DNA of 64,000 nucleotides from DATDIC01 sp963764525 (GCA_963764525.1 CAVXTC010000021.1:62001-126000); one strand, 5' to 3'. Positions 1 to 9,462 are shown, counted from the stretch's first letter. Notes: generated by a model from the letters alone, not told the origin. Numbers and translations: made by a program.

Positions 1-2
1 CG

Positions 3-1367
3 GCCGGTTGCGTACGGGTGGCTGCGACCCTGCGCAGTATCAGCAATACGAATGTATTCGCGGCGGGGGACTGCGCCGCGATCGAGGACGCCAGACGGCC
101 CAAGGCGGGCGTCTGGGCGGTGCGTGCCGGCGTGAAGCTGGCGGCGAACCTGCGCCGGGCCGCGCGAGGGCGGACATTACAGCGATGGCGGCCGCAGCGG
201 CAGGCACTGGTGATCATGGGCCTGGGCGACGGCCGAGGCCTGGCGTGGCGCAACGGAATCGCGGTGTGGGGGCGGCCGGTCTGGCGCTGGAAGGACTGGA
301 TTGACCGGCGTTGGATGCGGATGTACTCGATCCGCATGGCCCCGGCGACCCCAGGGGATCTGATGCGCTGTGGCGGCTGTGGTGCTAAAGTTGGTGCGGA
401 CGTGCTGTCCGGCATGCTGGCGGGGCTTAGCGTCTCGGCTGCTCCAGGTGTGCTGGTCGGGCTGGAAGCGCCGGATGATGCAGCGGTGCTCCGCCCTCCG
501 CCGGGCATGGCGGTCGTCCAGAGCGTGGATCACTTCCGCGCCTTCCTCGATGATCCGTTGCTGTTCGGCGAGATTGCCGCCGCGCACGCGTTATCGGACC
601 TGCACGCCATGGGCGCGCGCCCCTGGACGGCGCTGGCGGTCGTCGCCGTGCCGTACATGCGCGGCGACAAGATGCGCGCCGATCTGGCCGCGATGATGCA
701 GGGTGCCGTGCGCGTGCTGGAGTCCGACGGCTGCACGCTGGTGGGCGGCCACAGCGGAGAGGCGCTGGAGGCATCGCTCGGCTTCGCGGTGACCGGTCTT
801 GGCGAACCTGCCCGGCTCTGGCGCAAGGCCAGGCTGGGCGAAGGGGACGCGCTGGTGCTGACCAAGCCGCTCGGCACCGGGGTGCTGCTGGCCGGACACA
901 TGCGCGGACTGACCAAGGCGCGGTGGCTGGCAGGCGCGATCGAGAGCATGCGGCGGAGCAATGCGGATGCCGCGCGTGTGCTCGCCGCGCATGGGGTCGT
1001 TGCCTGCACCGATGTGAGCGGGTTCGGGCTGGCCGGCCATCTGATGGAGATGTTGCGTGCGTCCGGCGTGGCGGCGGCGATCCGGCTCGATGATGTGCCG
1101 CTGCTGGCCGGTGCGCTGGAGCTTGCGGAGCAGGGCGTGGAGAGCACGCTCGCGGCCGAGAACCGGATCGTGTTGCCGGAGGGCGCGCGGGAGGTGCGGA
1201 TGGATTTGCTGATCGATCCGCAGACGTCGGGCGGGCTGCTTGCCGGCGTCCGGCCGCGCGACGCGGCGGCGTGCATCGACGCGCTGCGCCGCGCCGGTCT
1301 TGATGCTGCGATCATCGGCAGCGTCGAGCCGAGCGATGCCGCGGGGCCGCTGATCAGGGTGGGCTAA
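3..1367 (+). CDS. selD: FAD-dependent oxidoreductase / selenide, water dikinase (SelD) fusion, 5' partial
   Basis: The frame is open to the left edge, so the start lies outside the window. The first ~100 codons are the tail of a pyridine-nucleotide/FAD oxidoreductase (NDH-2-like), shown by the FAD-contacting VFAAGDCA motif. After a short linker comes a complete selenophosphate synthetase, which uses ATP, selenide and water to make selenophosphate for selenocysteine or selenouridine. The catalytic segment RCGGCGAKVGADVL carries cysteine, not selenocysteine. SVDHF, DLHAMGARP and GGHSGEALE are the PurM/SelD ATP-binding motifs, and the C-terminal half has DVSGFGLAGHLMEM and DPQTSGGLL. Fusions of this kind are known in Proteobacteria. 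No selA, selB or selenouridine synthase gene is visible nearby. The SelD call is confident; the substrate of the oxidoreductase half is unknown. Confidence 0.88.
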   Translation, partial: AGCVRVAATLRSISNTNVFAAGDCAAIEDARRPKAGVWAVRAGVKLAANLRRAARGRTLQRWRPQRQALVIMGLGDGRGLAWRNGIAVWGRPVWRWKDWIDRRWMRMYSIRMAPATPGDLMRCGGCGAKVGADVLSGMLAGLSVSAAPGVLVGLEAPDDAAVLRPPPGMAVVQSVDHFRAFLDDPLLFGEIAAAHALSDLHAMGARPWTALAVVAVPYMRGDKMRADLAAMMQGAVRVLESDGCTLVGGHSGEALEASLGFAVTGLGEPARLWRKARLGEGDALVLTKPLGTGVLLAGHMRGLTKARWLAGAIESMRRSNADAARVLAAHGVVACTDVSGFGLAGHLMEMLRASGVAAAIRLDDVPLLAGALELAEQGVESTLAAENRIVLPEGAREVRMDLLIDPQTSGGLLAGVRPRDAAACIDALRRAGLDAAIIGSVEPSDAAGPLIRVG

Positions 1368-1378
1368 TGATACCCGAG

Positions 1379-1484
1379 GCGGAAAGACTGACCCTCGACC
1401 GTCATTGCCGCGAAAGGGGGAATCCGCGCTTACGCCCGCAAAACCGGAGCAGCCCCTGGATACCCGCTTTCGCGGGCATGACGC
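1379..1484. repeat. dispersed intergenic repeat, copy A
   Basis: Two halves form an imperfect palindrome (cgtcattgccgcgaaag near the left end, ctttcgcgggcatgacg near the right). Read as protein it gives the well-known spurious peptide pattern WIPAFAGMT, so the 81-codon frame over it (1367-1612) is not taken as a gene. A diverged second copy with the same order of blocks (ggaaag, tga.cctcga, aaccggagcag, tggat.cccg, catgac) lies at 10787-10871. It sits between the SelD and sensor-kinase genes and may act as a transcription terminator or REP-like element. Confidence 0.6.
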
Positions 1485-1624
1485 CGGGAGGCTCGGTCCT
1501 TTCAGTCACCCGCTATAAGTGCGTTTGGGGAGTCAAGCCGCTAAAGCTCCAAACACGATTGTGCGTTGGCTGCTCGACAGGTAAACCTCACGATCGTGCG
1601 AGCACCCAGTGACATAAGCAGTCC

Positions 1625-4328
1625 ATGACAGAGACGGTTCGCTTTCCACGACGGTCGGCTTCTCTGCGATCGCGGCTGATTCTGCTGGTGGCGGCGATTA
1701 CGGTGCCGCTGCTCGGCTTTGGCTTGCTGAGCACATACCTCGAATACCGCGCCGACCGCGCGCGGGTGTCGCGTCAGGAACTCGACCTTGCCCGCAGCAT
1801 GGCCCAGTCGGTCGGCGATGAACTGCAAAGCGCGATCGCTGCATTGCAGGCGCTGTCGTTGGAGCAACCGCTGCAGGCCGGCGATTTTGAACGGTTCCGG
1901 GCCGTTGCCGAGGCATTCCTGGCGCAGCAGGCCAACAGCAGCCCAGGACTCACGGTCATGGGCCGGGACGGCGCCGCATTATTTAACACGCTGCCCCTGC
2001 CGCCCGGCAAACCGGTCACGCGCGCCGATCCGGCGCTTTCGGCGCGGGTGTTCGACACCGGGCAGCCGTCGGTGTCTGAGTTGTATCGCACGGGTTTGGT
2101 CGGCCGCCCCACCGTCACGATCGATGTTCCGGTGTTCCACGACGGGCGCGTGGTTTTCGACCTGGCGTTCCGCCTGGCGCCCCAGCGCTTCGCCGCACTG
2201 CTCGCACGGCAGAATGTCCCGGCCGACTGGGTCGTGTCGATCTTCGATGCAACCGGAACCACTGTCGAGCGGGTACCGAACGGCGGGCCCTTCCTGGGCT
2301 CGCGCGCCAGCCCCGATTTCTATCCATTCCTGACCACCGAGGCCGAAGGCGTGCGGCCCACCCATGCGCTGGAAGGCACGTCGATCCTGACCGCCTGGAG
2401 CCATGTCGCGCCGTACGGATGGAGCGTCGCCATCGGCATTCCCGAGCAGAACCTGGTAGTGCCGGCGCGACGCTCCGCGCTGATGACGCTGGCGATCGGC
2501 GGCGTGATGCTGCTGATCGGCCTGATGGCCGCCACTGTGCTGGCGCGGCGCATCGCACGCCCGATCGCGTCTCTCACGCGGGTGGCCGAGGCAGCCGAGG
2601 GCGAGGGACGGATCATTTCGCACACAACCGGTTTGCGCGAGGTGGATGATGTCGCCGATGCGCTGCACGACGCCGCCATCCGGCGCCGGGTGGCCGAGCG
2701 GGCGGGCCGCGAATCGGCGATGCTGGCCAGCCGCCTGCTGGAGACGACGCCCAGCGCGACCATCCACGTCGCCCGATCGGGTGCCATCCTGTATGCGAAT
2801 CCTGCGGCCGAGCGATTGCTGGCACTGTCACAGGGAAATATTGGCCGGTTCGGTCTCGATTCGCCGGTGTGGGGCACGCACGGCGCCGATGGGCAGCCGA
2901 TCGCGAGCGAAGATCGCCCGGCACGGCGGGCGCTCCGCGGCGAGATCGTGCGCGACATGGAAATCGTGATCGTCGGCAGCGATGGCATGGCGCGCGTCAT
3001 CCTCGCCAATGCCGCCCCGATCGGCGATCCCCGCGGCGGAATCGGCGGAGCATTGGTCGCAATGACCGACGTGACCGCGCGGCATCAGGCCGAAACCTCG
3101 CTGCGCGATCTCGTTTCCAATCTGGAACAGCGCGTGGCGCATGAGATCGCCACGCGGGAAGCCGCCCAGGCGCAGGCGCAGCATGCGCAACAGATGCAGG
3201 CCCTCGGCCAGCTTGCCGGCGGCGTCGCGCACGACATGAACAACGTGCTGCAGTCGGTCTCGGGGGCGCTGGAGCTGATAAGCAAACGTGCCGATGCGCC
3301 TGGCGTGCGGCGACTTGCCGAGCTCGCCGCCGATGCGGCTGAGCGGGGCGCCGGCGTGGTTCGCCGGCTGCTGACCTTCTCGCGCCAGGGTGATCTGCGC
3401 GCCGAATCGCTGGAACCGGCGACGCTGCTGGCGGGACTGCGGGAGATGCTGGTCCATGCGCTGGATCCGGCGATCGTGGTGCGGACCGATGTGCCGCCAG
3501 ACCTTCCGGCGATCCTGGCCGACCGCATCCAACTCGAAACGGTGCTGGTGAACCTGACCACCAACGCACGCGACGCCATGCCTGATGGCGGGACCCTGAT
3601 CCTCCGCGCCGCGCCCCAGACGGTCGGGCCGGACACCGCTTTGCCCGGCGACGCACGGCTGGTGCCCGGTGCGTATCTTCGAATTCGAGGTGGCGGATAA
3701 TGGCTGGGGAATGGATCCCGCAACGCTGGCACGGGCCTGCGAGCCATTCTTCACCACGAAGGCAATCGACCGGGGGACCGGTCTCGGTCTGGCAATGGCG
3801 CGCGGCTTTGCCGAGCAATCCGGCGGTGCGCTGGCGATCGCCAGCACGCCCGGGCAGGGCACCGTGGTGAGCCTGTGGCTGCCGGCCACGCAACGACGTG
3901 TTGCGCAGCCGATGCCAGGGGACTGGGTTGCGCCCGTGCGCGCCTCGGGCACGCGCGTGCTGCTGGTCGATGATGAGCCGCTGGTGCGCGATGTCCTGTC
4001 GAAGCAGTTGCGCGACAGCGGGTGCGTGGTGCGCGACGTCGCCGGCGCCGAAGGTGCGCTTGCGGCACTCAATGCGAACGAGTTCGACGTGCTGGTTTCC
4101 GACCTGGCGATGCCGGGGATGAACGGGCTCGACCTGATCCGTGAGGCGCGGCACCGGCGCCCGGGCCTGCCATCGGTGCTGCTGACCGGTTATGCAGGCG
4201 ACGCCATCCGCTACGCCGCCGCACGCGGGATGCCGAGCGAACGGTTCGCGCTGCTGCGCAAACCGATCTCCGGCGACCGGCTTGCCGACGAGATTTCGGT
4301 GCTGCTTTCGATGATCGAGGTGGGCTGA
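1625..4328 (+). pseudogene. hybrid sensor histidine kinase, frameshifted near 3686
   Basis: Membrane sensor of a two-component system. Domain order in the first frame (1625-3700): a transmembrane helix near residues 18-40, a periplasmic Cache-like sensor, a second helix near residue 290, HAMP, a PAS domain (ESAMLASRLLETTPSATIHV) and HisKA with the phospho-accepting His at about residue 536 (GGVAHDMNN). The N-box (NLTTNARDAM) precedes the break. The remaining ATPase boxes (VADNGWGMD, GTGLGLAMA) and a C-terminal receiver domain (DDEPLVRD, phospho-acceptor in VSDLAMPGMNG, Lys in RKPI) are in the +1 frame to 4328. Removing one C at 3686 joins the frames as LRI-EVADNGWG. The second part could start alone at GTG 3669, but that would make a kinase fragment. 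Ligand and output are unknown; no separate response regulator is adjacent. Confidence 0.85.
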
Positions 4329-4436
4329 TTCCATCGCGGATCGCGATTGCTCACAATGTCGTGAAGCCAAGGTGGATCACTCTGCTCGTGTCTGACATAC
4401 GGCCGTTACACGGGCCGGTTGTGGTGCGGTCCACTC

Positions 4437-5276
4437 ATGCTGACCCGAACCGCACGAATTTTGGCGCCGCTTCGCCGGCACCTGTTCCCGATGTTCAGCC
4501 GGCCGGCATCGGACGATGTGTGCCTCGTGCATATCCACCTGCCGCGCACCGGCGGCACAAGCTTGCGCCAGACGCTGGTCCCGTTGCTTTTGCGGCGTCT
4601 CACGCCGGACCGGATATTCCTCGTCGATCACGGACCGGAGCATGGATGCCGATGCGGGTCGCTGTCCGATCTTGAACGATTCGTCGCGAACCGACCGGGT
4701 GTGCTGCGGTTCATCTCCGGTCACATACCGGTCGAAACGGCCGGCCTTGTCGCGAACCCGTTCACGTTCACCGTTCTGCGCGCCCCGCTGGAGCGCGCGT
4801 TGTCGGATTACTGGTATTGTTTTCACGCGCGCGAGAATCCCGCGCACCCGGCGGCGCGGCGGTTGTCGCCGCTGGGGTTCTGCACCGGGCAGCACGGTCA
4901 ATCCTGCAACGGCCAGGCGCGTTATCTGTCGGGTGTTGCGTTCGATGGTGGCACTTTGTCTGACGCGCAGATGCTCGGCCGTTCGAAAGCGGCGCTCGAT
5001 ACCATCGACGGCGTCGGGGTTTTCGAACATCTACCCGAAATGCTCGACGCGTTGTGTGCGATCGCCGGCGTGCCGCCGGTGGGTGCGCTGGAGCGACTGA
5101 ATGCCGCCGAGCGACTGACGAGCGTGTCGGCACAGGATCGCAACAGGATCGCCGAGATCAATCGGCTGGATGAAATTCTTTATGCGGCAGCGCAATGCCG
5201 CTGGGCACAGCGGGACGGTTGGTCTTCCAACGAGACGCGAAGCCCTGGCCTCGGCTACCGGACGGCCGGATACTGA
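4437..5276 (+). CDS. sulfotransferase family protein (family 2 type)
   Basis: Predicted PAPS-dependent sulfotransferase. The N-terminus has a 5'-phosphosulfate-binding P-loop (IHLPRTGGTSLRQTL) and, further on, the 3'-phosphate-binding loop FTVLRAPLERALSDYWY typical of the HS2ST-like sulfotransferase family found in bacterial surface-glycan loci. It is about 280 residues, normal for the family. ATG 4437 is preferred over the in-frame TTG 4419. It lies 24 bp upstream of the tartrate dehydrogenase gene. The acceptor (polysaccharide, lipid or protein) cannot be told from sequence. Another sulfotransferase of a different subfamily is at 9463. Confidence 0.75.
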   Translation: MLTRTARILAPLRRHLFPMFSRPASDDVCLVHIHLPRTGGTSLRQTLVPLLLRRLTPDRIFLVDHGPEHGCRCGSLSDLERFVANRPGVLRFISGHIPVETAGLVANPFTFTVLRAPLERALSDYWYCFHARENPAHPAARRLSPLGFCTGQHGQSCNGQARYLSGVAFDGGTLSDAQMLGRSKAALDTIDGVGVFEHLPEMLDALCAIAGVPPVGALERLNAAERLTSVSAQDRNRIAEINRLDEILYAAAQCRWAQRDGWSSNETRSPGLGYRTAGY

Positions 5277-5300
5277 TCGGCGCTGTCAAAGGAGCCGATC

Positions 5301-6371
5301 ATGCGCACGCACCGCATTGCCGCAATCCCTGCCGATGGAATCGGCCCCGAGGTGATCCGTGCCGGGCTTGAGGTGCTGGACGCGGTTGCCGCGCGGGACG
5401 GCGGTTTCGAGCTGAAGATCGACCATTACGCCTGGGGCTCCAACTGGTATCGTCAGCACGGCGTGATGATGCCTCCCGACGGCCTGGCTTGGCTGCGCAC
5501 CGCCGATGCGATTTATTTCGGTGCGGTGGGCGATCCGCAGATCCCCGACCACGTCACCCTGTGGGGGTTGCGGCTGCAGATCTGCCAGGGCTTCGATCAG
5601 TACGCCAACGTTCGCCCCACCCGCATCCTGCCGGGCATCGTGCCACCGCTGCGCGATGTCGGCCCGGGCGACCTGGACTGGGTGATCGTGCGGGAAAATT
5701 CGGAAGGCGAATACGCCGGTCATGGCGGTCGCGCCCATCGCGGCCTGCCGGAGGAGGTTGCGACCGAAACCGCCATCTTCACCCGCCGCGGGGTCGAGCG
5801 GATCATGCGCTATGCGTTCGACATCGCCCGCGGCCGGCCGCGCAAGCATCTGACCGTGGTCACCAAATCCAACGCGCAGCGGCACGGCATGGTGTTCTGG
5901 GACGAGATCGCCGCGCTGGTCTCCCACGATTACCGGGAAGTGAGCTGGGACAAGGAGCTGGTCGATGCGATGACCATGCGCATGGTGCGCCGTCCGCGCA
6001 GCATCGACACGGTGGTGGCGACCAATCTGCACGCCGACATATTGTCGGACCTGGCGGCCGCGTTGGCCGGATCGCTGGGCATCGCGCCGACCGCCAATAT
6101 CGATCCGGAGCGGCGCAGCCCGTCGATGTTCGAGCCGATCCACGGCTCGGCGTTCGACATCGTCGGGAAGGGGATCGCCAATCCGGTGGCGAGTTTCTGG
6201 ACCGCGGCGATGATGCTGGAGCATTTGCACGAGACGGACGCGGCGGCGCTGCTGATGCGTGCGGTGGAACAGGCGTGCGCGGCCGGCGTGCTGACGCCGG
6301 ACCTGGGCGGCAAAGCGACCACGGCGGAGGTGACGCGGGCGGTGTGCGAGGCGGTGCGGGGAATGAACTGA
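5301..6371 (+). CDS. ttuC: tartrate dehydrogenase / D-malate dehydrogenase (decarboxylating)
   Basis: Member of the isocitrate/isopropylmalate dehydrogenase family (356 residues). The segment GAVGDPQIPDHVTLWGLRLQ, followed by the YANVRPTRILPG loop, is the signature separating tartrate/D-malate dehydrogenases (TtuC/DmlA) from LeuB. Other visible motifs are the N-terminal nucleotide-binding IPADGIGPEVI, VIVRENSEGEYAG, the catalytic Lys region VVTKSNAQRHG, metal-binding Asp residues in ATNLHADILSDLAA and the cofactor loop EPIHGSAFDI. It oxidises D-malate or tartrate with NAD and divalent metal. AAGGAG at 5288-5293 sits a good distance before ATG 5301. Exact substrate preference cannot be fixed from sequence. 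Confidence 0.88.
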   Translation: MRTHRIAAIPADGIGPEVIRAGLEVLDAVAARDGGFELKIDHYAWGSNWYRQHGVMMPPDGLAWLRTADAIYFGAVGDPQIPDHVTLWGLRLQICQGFDQYANVRPTRILPGIVPPLRDVGPGDLDWVIVRENSEGEYAGHGGRAHRGLPEEVATETAIFTRRGVERIMRYAFDIARGRPRKHLTVVTKSNAQRHGMVFWDEIAALVSHDYREVSWDKELVDAMTMRMVRRPRSIDTVVATNLHADILSDLAAALAGSLGIAPTANIDPERRSPSMFEPIHGSAFDIVGKGIANPVASFWTAAMMLEHLHETDAAALLMRAVEQACAAGVLTPDLGGKATTAEVTRAVCEAVRGMN

Positions 6372-6490
6372 GCTTTGGCACGGGATCGTGTGCGGTTGCC
6401 CAACAATCGCCACGAGCGTATCCGATTTCCGCCGCCGGCGACGCCGAAGTTGGCGTGATCGAGACAACCCTGCCCGCGAAGGAGCTGCCC

Positions 6491-6772
6491 GTGTTTGCTG
6501 CGCGCCCGGATGTCGATACTCTCGCTCGCAACCAGTTTGGGGTGTTCGACCTGATTGGCAATGAAATCACCATCAGCGATGATGACCGGCGGCGGGTGCT
6601 GCTGCTGTCGCCGACGGAATGGTCGGCTTGGTCGATGATGCGCGATGGCGGGTCGGTGCCGGCCGAGCCGGGGCTGCCGGTCATGCTGCAGCGTCTTGGC
6701 GCGGCGACGCATCGGCTGGCACGGATCGCGGAGCGGGGGTGGATGGCGGAGCGGAGGCAGATGGCGGCATGA
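6491..6772 (+). CDS. small hypothetical protein
   Basis: A 93-codon frame that begins MFAARPDVDTLARNQFGVFD and ends in RQMAA. I chose GTG 6491 because AAGGAG (6479-6484) lies six bases before it, whereas the earlier in-frame GTG 6455 has no ribosome site. The protein is soluble, with no signal or membrane segment, an acidic centre (SDDDRRR) and a leucine-rich amphipathic end. I do not recognise the family. It follows the tartrate dehydrogenase gene by 120 bp and could be co-transcribed. Composition and the strong ribosome site support a real gene, but nothing supports a function. Confidence 0.5.
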   Translation: MFAARPDVDTLARNQFGVFDLIGNEITISDDDRRRVLLLSPTEWSAWSMMRDGGSVPAEPGLPVMLQRLGAATHRLARIAERGWMAERRQMAA

Positions 6773-6854
6773 CGGGGAGGGGAGGCGGGGATGCTCCGGT
6801 TGCAGGGATGACTGCGAACGGCCCCTCCATGAGCCACGAGGGAGCCGGGCGGTC

Positions 6855-6926
6855 CGGCGCTTGTGGCGAGGGGCGGCTGACGCAGCCCCTCGTGCGGCCC
6901 CGGACCGCCCCTCGCCACAAGCGCCG
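6855..6926. repeat. perfect 22-bp inverted repeat (long hairpin)
   Basis: Arms 6855-6876 and 6905-6926 are exact reverse complements (cggcgcttgtggcgaggggc and two more bases), with a 28-base loop. It is the main structure in the 329-bp gene-free gap 6773-7101 before the solute-binding protein gene. There is no T-tract after the right arm, so it is not a classical intrinsic terminator. It could be a REP-type element, an mRNA-stabilising hairpin or a transposon-derived palindrome. I see nothing else in this gap apart from the AGGAGG ribosome site of the next gene. Confidence 0.75.
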
Positions 6927-7101
6927 AATCGCCGTGGTGAGCGGGGGGAAACGGACCGTTCGCGGCACCGCGCCCCTCCTCGACTCTACTGCCCCCTGGT
7001 GAACTTCGTATCAAATCCGCTGTGTCTGCTCCTTGCTCCGGCCCCCGCCATGCTGATCCAGTCAAAGCCAGTCCGCTTCGCCACCGCCAGGAGGCCCATC
7101 C

Positions 7102-8010
7102 ATGCGAAACGACCTCACGCACCCCGCACGGCGCCGCTGGTTGGCAAGCGCCGCCGCGTTCGGCACCGCCGCTCTTACAGCGCCGGCGATTGCCCGCGCC
7201 GCCGATTGTACCGAAGACACGCTGGACCGAATCGCCAAAGCCGGCGTATTCAATCTCGGCGTGCGCGACGCCACCCCGCCGTACGGTTTCAAGGACGCCG
7301 ACGGCAAGTATGTGGGCTTCGCCACCGAGATCGCCGAGCGGATCCATAATGCGCTGAACCAGCAGCTCGGCGGCAAGATCGGTATAAAAATGATCCCGGT
7401 CACCGGCCAGACCCGCATGCCGCTGCTGCAGAACGGCACCATCGACATGGAGGCCGGTGCCACGGTGGTGACACAGCAGCGCACCCAGGTGGTGGATTTT
7501 GTGCAGCCGCATTTCCTGACCTCAACCGAGGTGCTGGTGCCTATCGACAGCCCGATCCATTCGCTGGCCGATCTTGCTGGCAAGCGCATCGGCGTGCCGC
7601 AGGGCGGGCTGGAGGAACCGGCCTATCGCGCGCTGAATGCGAAGCACGTGCTGTCGCGTCCGGTGCAGACGATCGGCTTTCCGGACCATCCGCAGGGTTT
7701 CACCGCGCTGCAGACCGGTTCGATCGACGGCTACAGCTCGGACGGGCCGATCCTGTATGGCTACGGCAACGACAAGACGAAGTGGCGCGTGGTGAATATC
7801 GGGATCAACACGTTCCTGCAGGCTTTTCCGATCCGCCCGGAAAGTTCCAAATTCAAGCGGATCGCCAATGTCACGCTGGCCCAGCTTTGCGCTTCGGGTG
7901 GATGGAACGACCTGTACGACAAGTATTTCGGCCCGGACAGCAAGACGCCATTTCCCATGACCAACGAGCTGAAAACCCTGGTGGTGATGAATTCCTGGCC
8001 GGCGCAGTAA
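7102..8010 (+). CDS. ABC transporter substrate-binding protein, family 3 (amino-acid type)
   Basis: Periplasmic solute receptor of the SBP_bac_3 family, 302 residues. The N-terminus ARRRWLASAAAFGTAALTAPAIARA is a twin-arginine-like export signal with cleavage after ARA. The mature part shows the usual order: LGVRDATPPYGFKDADGKYVGF, IDMEAGATVVTQQR, LAGKRIGVPQGG and a C-terminal lobe ending NELKTLVVMNSWPAQ. AGGAGG precedes ATG 7102. The ligand is probably an amino acid or related small polar molecule. No permease or ATPase gene is adjacent; an AhpD-like gene follows after 15 bp. It therefore works with a transporter encoded elsewhere or has another role. Confidence 0.85.
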   Translation: MRNDLTHPARRRWLASAAAFGTAALTAPAIARAADCTEDTLDRIAKAGVFNLGVRDATPPYGFKDADGKYVGFATEIAERIHNALNQQLGGKIGIKMIPVTGQTRMPLLQNGTIDMEAGATVVTQQRTQVVDFVQPHFLTSTEVLVPIDSPIHSLADLAGKRIGVPQGGLEEPAYRALNAKHVLSRPVQTIGFPDHPQGFTALQTGSIDGYSSDGPILYGYGNDKTKWRVVNIGINTFLQAFPIRPESSKFKRIANVTLAQLCASGGWNDLYDKYFGPDSKTPFPMTNELKTLVVMNSWPAQ

Positions 8011-8025
8011 CAGGAGGAAAATGCG

Positions 8026-8604
8026 ATGCCACAACCAGACCATGTCTCGAAACTCGGTGTGACGGACCCGGACGGGCTGGATGACGATCTTCGGGCGATC
8101 TGGCGCAAATGCGTCGAGAAACTCGGCTTCGTGCCGAACGTGTACAGCACTTACAGCCTGCGCCCGCAGCGCCTGCGCAACTTCATGGCGATGTACAACG
8201 AGATCATGCTCTCCGAGTCCGGCCTGTCGAAGCTGGAGCGGGAGATGATCGCGGTCGTCGTATCCTCGGCCAACCGTTGCTATTACTGCCTGGTCGCGCA
8301 CGGTGCGGCGGTGCGCCTGCTGTCGGGCGACCCGGAACTCGGCGAGATGATGGCGCTGAACTACCGCGTGGCGAAGCTGGACACCCGCCAGCGGGCGATG
8401 CTGGACTTCGCCTGGAAGATGACCTCCATGCCCTGGCTGATCGAGGATGCCGACCGTGACGCGCTACGCGCCGCCGAACTGACCGAGGCCGACCTGTTCG
8501 ACCTTTCTGAGACCGTCGCGTTCTTCAACCTGTCGAACCGCATGGCCTCGGCCACCGACATGATGCCGAACCGCGAGTATCACCGCGCCGCCCGCGAGGC
8601 ATAG
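8026..8604 (+). CDS. peroxidase-related enzyme, AhpD/carboxymuconolactone decarboxylase-like
   Basis: 192 residues of the all-helical AhpD-like fold. The redox motif is CYYCLVAHG (Cys-x-x-Cys with a following His), and the preceding helix LSKLEREMIAVVVSSANR is typical of peroxidase-related proteins in this family. These proteins reduce peroxides or relay electrons through the cysteine pair. AGGAGGAAA lies just upstream of ATG 8026, and the 15-bp distance to the solute-binding protein suggests one operon. It is cytoplasmic, with no signal. Substrate and electron donor are unknown. Confidence 0.85.
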   Translation: MPQPDHVSKLGVTDPDGLDDDLRAIWRKCVEKLGFVPNVYSTYSLRPQRLRNFMAMYNEIMLSESGLSKLEREMIAVVVSSANRCYYCLVAHGAAVRLLSGDPELGEMMALNYRVAKLDTRQRAMLDFAWKMTSMPWLIEDADRDALRAAELTEADLFDLSETVAFFNLSNRMASATDMMPNREYHRAAREA

Positions 8605-8607
8605 CGA

Positions 8608-9285
8608 TCACCCGCGCGACAACGTTTGCGTTTTCCGTTGCAGGCTGGTTTCCAGCGCCGGCGCGCCTCCGCGGGTCAGCAGCGAGCCGAAATCGGAACG
8701 CTGCACCGCGACCCGGCTGATCGAACCGTCAGCCAGCACGTCCACCGCCTTCCAGCCGGAATTGGTCTTGCGCATGACGTAATCCAGCTTATGGCCGCTG
8801 CCGGATTTCGGAATTATTTGCGTGCTGACCACCTGATCGCCGTTGCCAAGCGGCCGTGTGTCCGGGCTCACGGCGAAACGCTGCCCGTCGTAGCTGTCGA
8901 AATTGTCCACGTAGGATGCAATGGTGTATTGGCGGAACGCGGCGAGCAATGCGCTCTGCTGGTCCGGCGTCAGCCTGGACCATCCGAGCCCGACGGAAGT
9001 CCGCAGGATGTATGGCAGGTCAAGGACCCGATCCACGATCGGCGCCAGCATGTCCACGCGGCTCTGGAAGGGCGTTGCCTTGCCGGCTTTCATGATGGCG
9101 ATCAGCCCCTGATCGAGTTGCTCGATCGGCGCCAATGGTGGTTCGGTGCCGGCGCTGGGCATGGCCCCCTGGATCGGCTCGCGGGCCGCCGCCACGGTTG
9201 TCATGGGGAGCGCGATCAGCAGCATCGCCGCGAAACCCAGGATTGCTCGGGACGCTGCTCGGGACATGGATGAAAGGACCGGCAT
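8608..9285 (-). CDS. MlaC/Ttg2D-family periplasmic protein (HpnM-like)
   Basis: Phospholipid- or hopanoid-transport receptor of the MlaC/Ttg2/HpnM family, about 225 residues. ATG 9285 is chosen because the antisense strand carries AAGGAG right before it; the longer frame to 9327 lacks such a site. A signal peptide (ILGFAAMLLIALPMTTVAAA) is followed by the family core: LDQGLIAIMKAG, VDRVLDLPYILRTSVG, WSRLTPDQQSALLAAFRQYTIASYVDNFDSYDGQRF, and the C-terminal DVLADGSISRVAVQRSDFGSLL. No mla or hpn genes flank it. It converges with the AhpD-like gene only 3 bp away and is divergent from the sulfotransferase at 9463, leaving a 177-bp shared promoter region. Confidence 0.82.
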   Translation of the reverse strand: MPVLSSMSRAASRAILGFAAMLLIALPMTTVAAAREPIQGAMPSAGTEPPLAPIEQLDQGLIAIMKAGKATPFQSRVDMLAPIVDRVLDLPYILRTSVGLGWSRLTPDQQSALLAAFRQYTIASYVDNFDSYDGQRFAVSPDTRPLGNGDQVVSTQIIPKSGSGHKLDYVMRKTNSGWKAVDVLADGSISRVAVQRSDFGSLLTRGGAPALETSLQRKTQTLSRG

Positions 9286-9462
9286 CGGTGCTCCTTTGGC
9301 TTCTTCCCGCCGATTAAGGGAAATCAAGGCGCTTGGGGAGGGGTTTCCCTCGGGGTCCGGCTCCGGCTAACGTGATGCGGCTTCCGCGGAGCCAGATTCC
9401 GCCGGACGTGCGTCCCACAATCGCAAACTGCCCGACGCGGTTTCCGATCGGAGGCTTCCTGA

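Noticed and set aside
1367..1612. 81-codon open frame after selD
   Set aside because: It is the translation of a dispersed palindromic repeat (WIPAFAGMT pattern), not a conserved gene.
2828..4370. Long minus-strand frames over the sensor kinase
   Set aside because: They lie opposite well-conserved kinase and receiver motifs and have arginine/alanine-rich shadow composition.
5489..6490. 5' portion of a 427-codon frame ending at 6772
   Set aside because: It is a shadow of the tartrate dehydrogenase gene; only the part after GTG 6491 is kept.
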